Shown piece by piece: positions 13,764-14,244 of a stretch of 14,244 nt of DNA. This DNA is from Bacillota bacterium. Lineage in GTDB: Bacteria > Bacillota > Clostridia > Lachnospirales > Lachnospiraceae. The stretch's first letter is position 1. The number at the start of each line of letters is the position of its first letter. Under the pieces are notes generated by a model, which saw only the letters and a program-made list of their open reading frames with translations, ran no database searches and was not told the origin of the DNA. The position numbers were made by a program, and so were the translations under genes. The stretch is taken from NCBI GenBank assembly GCA_023424995.1, contig JAFADH010000314.1:1-14244 (forward strand). Reading direction: 5' to 3'.

Positions 13764-13794
13764 GTCATATTTTACATATTCATAAATCATATGG

Positions 13795-14190
13795 CTACAT
13801 TAATTTTCTCTTTGGAAGCTTCTGAAGCTTCTCACTATGCTCTGCTATAACATGCTTGATTATTCTGATATCAGATTTCATATCCTCGATATCCATACAA
13901 GCCTTTTCAAAGCGCTCAGCTGCAGGAACATAGCTTTGTGCAAGCATTTTAATATCCGGTCTGATTTCATTCTCAATAATTACATAAATAGAATTTATTT
14001 CACCTTTTAAGCTGCTCTCTACACTATTTATCCTGGCATTCAGCCTGGCCTCTACACCGTCTATCTTCGTATCTAGCCTTTTCTCTACACCGTCTATTTT
14101 TGTATCAAGCCGGTCTATCTTTTCATTGATAGGTTCCAGCTTGCTGTCCATCATCTCTGATATTGCTAATAATAATTCGTTATTGCTCAT
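13795..14190 (-). CDS. Small coiled-coil protein of unknown function
   Basis: 131 residues, no signal peptide or membrane span. After SNNELLLAISEMMDSKLEP (2-20), residues 28-60 consist of three 11-residue units, LDTKIDGVEKR, LDTKIDGVEAR and LNARINSVESS (DNA 14109-14011, 33-bp period). These hendecads predict a long coiled coil that continues to about 75. The C-terminus (90-126) is helical: ERFEKACMDIEDMKSDIRII, then AEHSEKLQKL. The frameshifted gene at 2974-3233 has the same N- and C-terminal blocks without the hendecads. ATG 14190 is preceded by AGGGGG with 8-base spacing and by TGATATAAT. Such proteins are scattered in Lachnospiraceae genomes; I know of no assigned function. It is monocistronic, with its own terminator at 13733-13763. 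Confidence 0.75.
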   Translation of the reverse strand: MSNNELLLAISEMMDSKLEPINEKIDRLDTKIDGVEKRLDTKIDGVEARLNARINSVESSLKGEINSIYVIIENEIRPDIKMLAQSYVPAAERFEKACMDIEDMKSDIRIIKHVIAEHSEKLQKLPKRKLM

Positions 14191-14216
14191 CCCTCTTACC
14201 CCCTGTTGTGTAAGTG

Positions 14217-14225
14217 ATTATATCA
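14217..14225 (-). promoter_or_regulatory. Extended -10 promoter of the coiled-coil gene
   Basis: The minus strand reads TGATATAAT, a perfect extended -10, 26 bases before the start codon. The -35 would lie at or beyond the window end. It resembles the TGGTATAAT before the related pseudogene at 3265-3273. Confidence 0.6.
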
Positions 14226-14244
14226 TGAGCCATGACAATAATCC

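Noticed and set aside
13817..13830. GCTTCTGAAGCTTC shared with the 3' end of the GGGtGRT gene (about 3460)
   Set aside because: It lies in coding sequence of unrelated proteins in different contexts; a single 14-base match is compatible with chance.

Overview
The window reads as chromosome of a low-GC anaerobic Firmicute, most likely a Lachnospiraceae-type Clostridium. The reasons are strong AGGAGG-type Shine-Dalgarno sites, a glmS self-cleaving ribozyme, a NifU-like/GGGtGRT gene pair typical of Clostridia, a GH43 beta-xylosidase, and XRE, RelB and GyrI-type accessory genes common in gut and plant-degrading clostridia. No rRNA, tRNA, CRISPR array or intact transposase was seen.

Left part (1-2744, + strand): the remains of an XRE-type repressor (61-247, broken by small deletions), a folded leader, an AraC-family regulator with an N-terminal HTH and GyrI-like C-terminal half, and a second GyrI-like protein. 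The pair ends at a clear terminator (2782-2818) and looks like an acquired small-molecule-sensing cassette.

Middle (2974-6231): a frameshifted copy of a small coiled-coil protein whose intact paralog is at 13795-14190; a large nested palindrome (3348-3408); the minus-strand operon of a NifU-like protein followed by a GGGtGRT protein, with a two-hairpin leader; then on the + strand a RelB/DinJ antitoxin followed by a decayed YafQ-like toxin, and a ~165-bp MITE-like element whose right inverted repeat ends at the stop codon of the next gene.

Right part (6232-13512, all minus strand): a GH43 beta-xylosidase/arabinofuranosidase with its own promoter, a GNAT-like acyltransferase-family protein, a left-handed beta-helix (GlmU C-terminus-like) protein, glmS with its ribozyme in a ~560-nt leader, and a membrane-anchored polysaccharide deacetylase. 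glmS makes glucosamine-6-phosphate, the hexapeptide-repeat protein probably acts on sugar nucleotides or amino sugars, and the deacetylase would act on N-acetylated polysaccharide outside the cell. The region therefore has an amino-sugar/cell-envelope theme with a hemicellulose gene alongside.

The most unusual points are the uncharacterised NifU-like/GGGtGRT pair with an attenuator-like leader, three independent pseudogenes whose homology is recovered only by reading across frames (XRE, coiled coil, YafQ toxin), and the inverted-repeat element abutting the xylosidase gene. All family assignments come from reading the sequence; no database search was run.
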